DNA of 64,000 bases, from assembly GCF_001053185.1 (NCBI RefSeq), contig NZ_CSTD01000001.1, forward strand, positions 1,544,333 through 1,608,332. Direction: 5' to 3'. Numbering within the stretch: the first letter of the stretch is position 1; every line of letters begins with the position of its first letter. Below, piece by piece: positions 62,788-64,000 of the stretch. The DNA is from Mycobacterium bohemicum DSM 44277. GTDB lineage: Bacteria; Actinomycetota; Actinomycetes; Mycobacteriales; Mycobacteriaceae. Below the pieces are notes generated by a model. The model did no database searches and was not told the origin of the DNA. It saw only the letters and a list, made by a program, of their open reading frames with translations. A program made the position numbers and the translations under genes.

Positions 62788-64000
62788 TCACCCCACCCGG
62801 GCGGCCTCGGCTTCCCGCACTTCCTTCGCCGCCCGCTCGCCGGACCGGATCGCACCGTCGATCCAGCCGCACATGACGGTGGAGCTCTCGGTCCCGGCCC
62901 AGTGGATGCGGCCGCAGGGCTCGCGCAGGGTGTAGCCGAACTCGGTGAGCACCCCGGTCGGCGTGTGGCCGATCATCCCGCCCCCGGAGTAGCGCTCCAC
63001 CGTCCAGTTCTGCTCGTGGAACTCGCGGTGCGCGTTGGCCTTGTCGCCGAACCGATCGACGAGCTCACCGATCACGATCGCCTTGCGTTCGGCGGGGTCG
63101 AGGCTGCCGAGCCGACGCGCGGCCGGTCCTTCGGTGATAACGCACATGATCCCCGGGTCCGCGGTGTTGGTGCAGGCGTCGATGGTCAGGCTCGCGGGGG
63201 ATCCCGGCGCCGCCGACTGACCGGAGAATCCGGCCGCGCGCCAGAACGGCTCGTCGTAGACGATCGAGATCTTCATGACAGCGCCGCTGGGCATGCGCTG
63301 GTTCAGAAACGCCCGGTCGACCGGCAGCATCGGCTCGTAGAGGATCGATGACGCGATCGCCATCGGGATCGCGACGATGACCCGTCGCGCCCGGACGGTC
63401 ATGTCGTCGGCGCGGACGGTCACGCCGGCGCCGTCGTGGTCGATCTGCCGGACCGGCTGCGAAAGATGCAGTGCGTCACCGAGTTCGGCGGCGATCGGGC
63501 CGTAGATGGCGCCCATCCCGCCGACCGGGCGGGCGTCCTGTGCACCGCCCTCCCCCGAGATGACGAAGGTGGGTCCACCGGCCGAACCCATCTGGGTCAG
63601 CACCCAGAGCATCGAGACCTCGGACGCCGCAGACGTGTACGCGCCCGCAATCGCCATTTCCAGCATCTCGCGGGCGGCCCGCGACATCGTGTTCTTGTCC
63701 AGCCACTCGGCCAGGCTGATCCTGTCCCATTCCGCGGCTTGCTTTGCCTCCCAAGGGGCTTCCCGCGGAATTGATTTGCACATGTTCTCGATCGACAGCA
63801 GGCCGACGCCCAGGTTGGCCACCGCCCACGGGCTCATGCTCCAGGGGATGGTGCCCCCGTAGCGGTGTTTCTTGCCGTCGACGATCATCATGGCGTCGCC
63901 GTCGTTGTGCTGCTTGTACTCCGGCACCCCGAACTCGCGCATCAGGGCATGGACGCGATCCTGGCCCGGGCCGATCCACGCGCCGCCACGATCGACCCAT
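62788..64000 (-). CDS. Flavin-containing monoamine oxidase, N-terminus cut by window edge
   Basis: At least 404 codons, open to the window edge; the start of the protein lies beyond 64000. The N-terminal region shows VDRGGAWIGPGQDRVHALMREFGV, the substrate/FAD entry of MAO-type amine oxidases; the FAD-binding C-terminus reads GRIHWAGTESSTVMCGWIDGAIRSGERAA. It resembles M. tuberculosis AofH (Rv3170), which oxidises amines and makes H2O2. M. tuberculosis has other genes after Rv1128c, so synteny ends here. The ATG at 63942 is internal, not the start. Confidence 0.88.
   Translation of the reverse strand, partial: WVDRGGAWIGPGQDRVHALMREFGVPEYKQHNDGDAMMIVDGKKHRYGGTIPWSMSPWAVANLGVGLLSIENMCKSIPREAPWEAKQAAEWDRISLAEWLDKNTMSRAAREMLEMAIAGAYTSAASEVSMLWVLTQMGSAGGPTFVISGEGGAQDARPVGGMGAIYGPIAAELGDALHLSQPVRQIDHDGAGVTVRADDMTVRARRVIVAIPMAIASSILYEPMLPVDRAFLNQRMPSGAVMKISIVYDEPFWRAAGFSGQSAAPGSPASLTIDACTNTADPGIMCVITEGPAARRLGSLDPAERKAIVIGELVDRFGDKANAHREFHEQNWTVERYSGGGMIGHTPTGVLTEFGYTLREPCGRIHWAGTESSTVMCGWIDGAIRSGERAAKEVREAEAARVG

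Overview
The window is high-GC, densely coding chromosomal DNA from a mycobacterium. The gene order follows the Mycobacterium tuberculosis segment Rv1063c to Rv1128c almost throughout: lpqV, echA8/echA9, fadA3, lipU, cbs, pra, metB, greA, mca, uppS, coaA, glyA, desA2, phoH2, fum, glpX, xseAB, ispH, ychF, zwf/gnd, ephC, ppdK and a 13E12 repeat gene. The Rv equivalences are recalled, not searched. The PE_PGRS genes that M. tuberculosis carries in this segment are absent and other genes sit in their places, so this is a non-tuberculous mycobacterium. A slow grower near the M. avium complex is a guess.

Layout. 1-3050: patatin-like phospholipase (cut by the window edge), lipoprotein LpqV, a cupin dioxygenase-rhodanese pair, a 48-bp direct repeat and a small secreted Pro/Gly protein. 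3.2-10.3 kb: lipid and acyl-CoA metabolism (membrane hydrolase, EchA8, EchA9, FadA3, SGNH esterase) plus a BI-1 family membrane protein with a textbook terminator. 10.5-15.2 kb: LipU and transsulfuration (Cbs, MetB) around Pra, whose reading frame contains a run of 15 C. 15.2-24.9 kb: GreA, mycothiol amidase Mca and followers, a ketosteroid-isomerase-like protein, hemolysin III, a Z-prenyl synthase, then an accessory O-methyltransferase and membrane protein. 24.9-34.8 kb: CoA, one-carbon, mycolate-desaturase, PIN-PhoH and cell-wall deacetylase genes, an extra class III adenylyl cyclase, fumarase and GlpX. 34.9-44.9 kb: a frameshifted dienelactone hydrolase, an intact carboxylesterase, 3beta-HSD, exonuclease VII, IspH and YchF. 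44.9-52.7 kb: the largest accessory block, with a RibD/DHFR-like reductase, a frameshifted secreted protein, a four-gene arsenic operon (arsR divergent from arsI/cadI-acr3-arsC), an NlpC/P60-like exported protein, a YiiX-like amidase, CMD and SDR enzymes, and a second cyclase. 52.8-64 kb: zwf-gnd, hydrolases, an internally deleted acyltransferase-like gene, ppdK with its partner, DoxX, a 13E12 HNH protein and a monoamine oxidase cut by the window edge.

The genes cooperate in recognisable sets: fatty-acid and steroid catabolism (EchA8/9, FadA3, KSI, 3beta-HSD, several esterases), sulfur and mycothiol metabolism (CDO-like, rhodanese, Cbs, MetB, Mca, thiol-linked ArsC), the oxidative pentose phosphate pathway (Zwf, Gnd), and arsenic resistance.

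Two patterns recur. First, many genes have a TANNNT -10 element ending 6-9 nt before the start codon, as expected of leaderless mycobacterial transcripts. Second, at least four genes carry apparent single-base frameshifts, which are either real decay or sequencing indels. I found no tRNA, rRNA, IS element, prophage or CRISPR, and no wholly novel multi-gene system. The most distinctive items are the arsenic cassette, the poly-C tract in pra, the 48-bp repeat and the cluster of broken or deleted genes.
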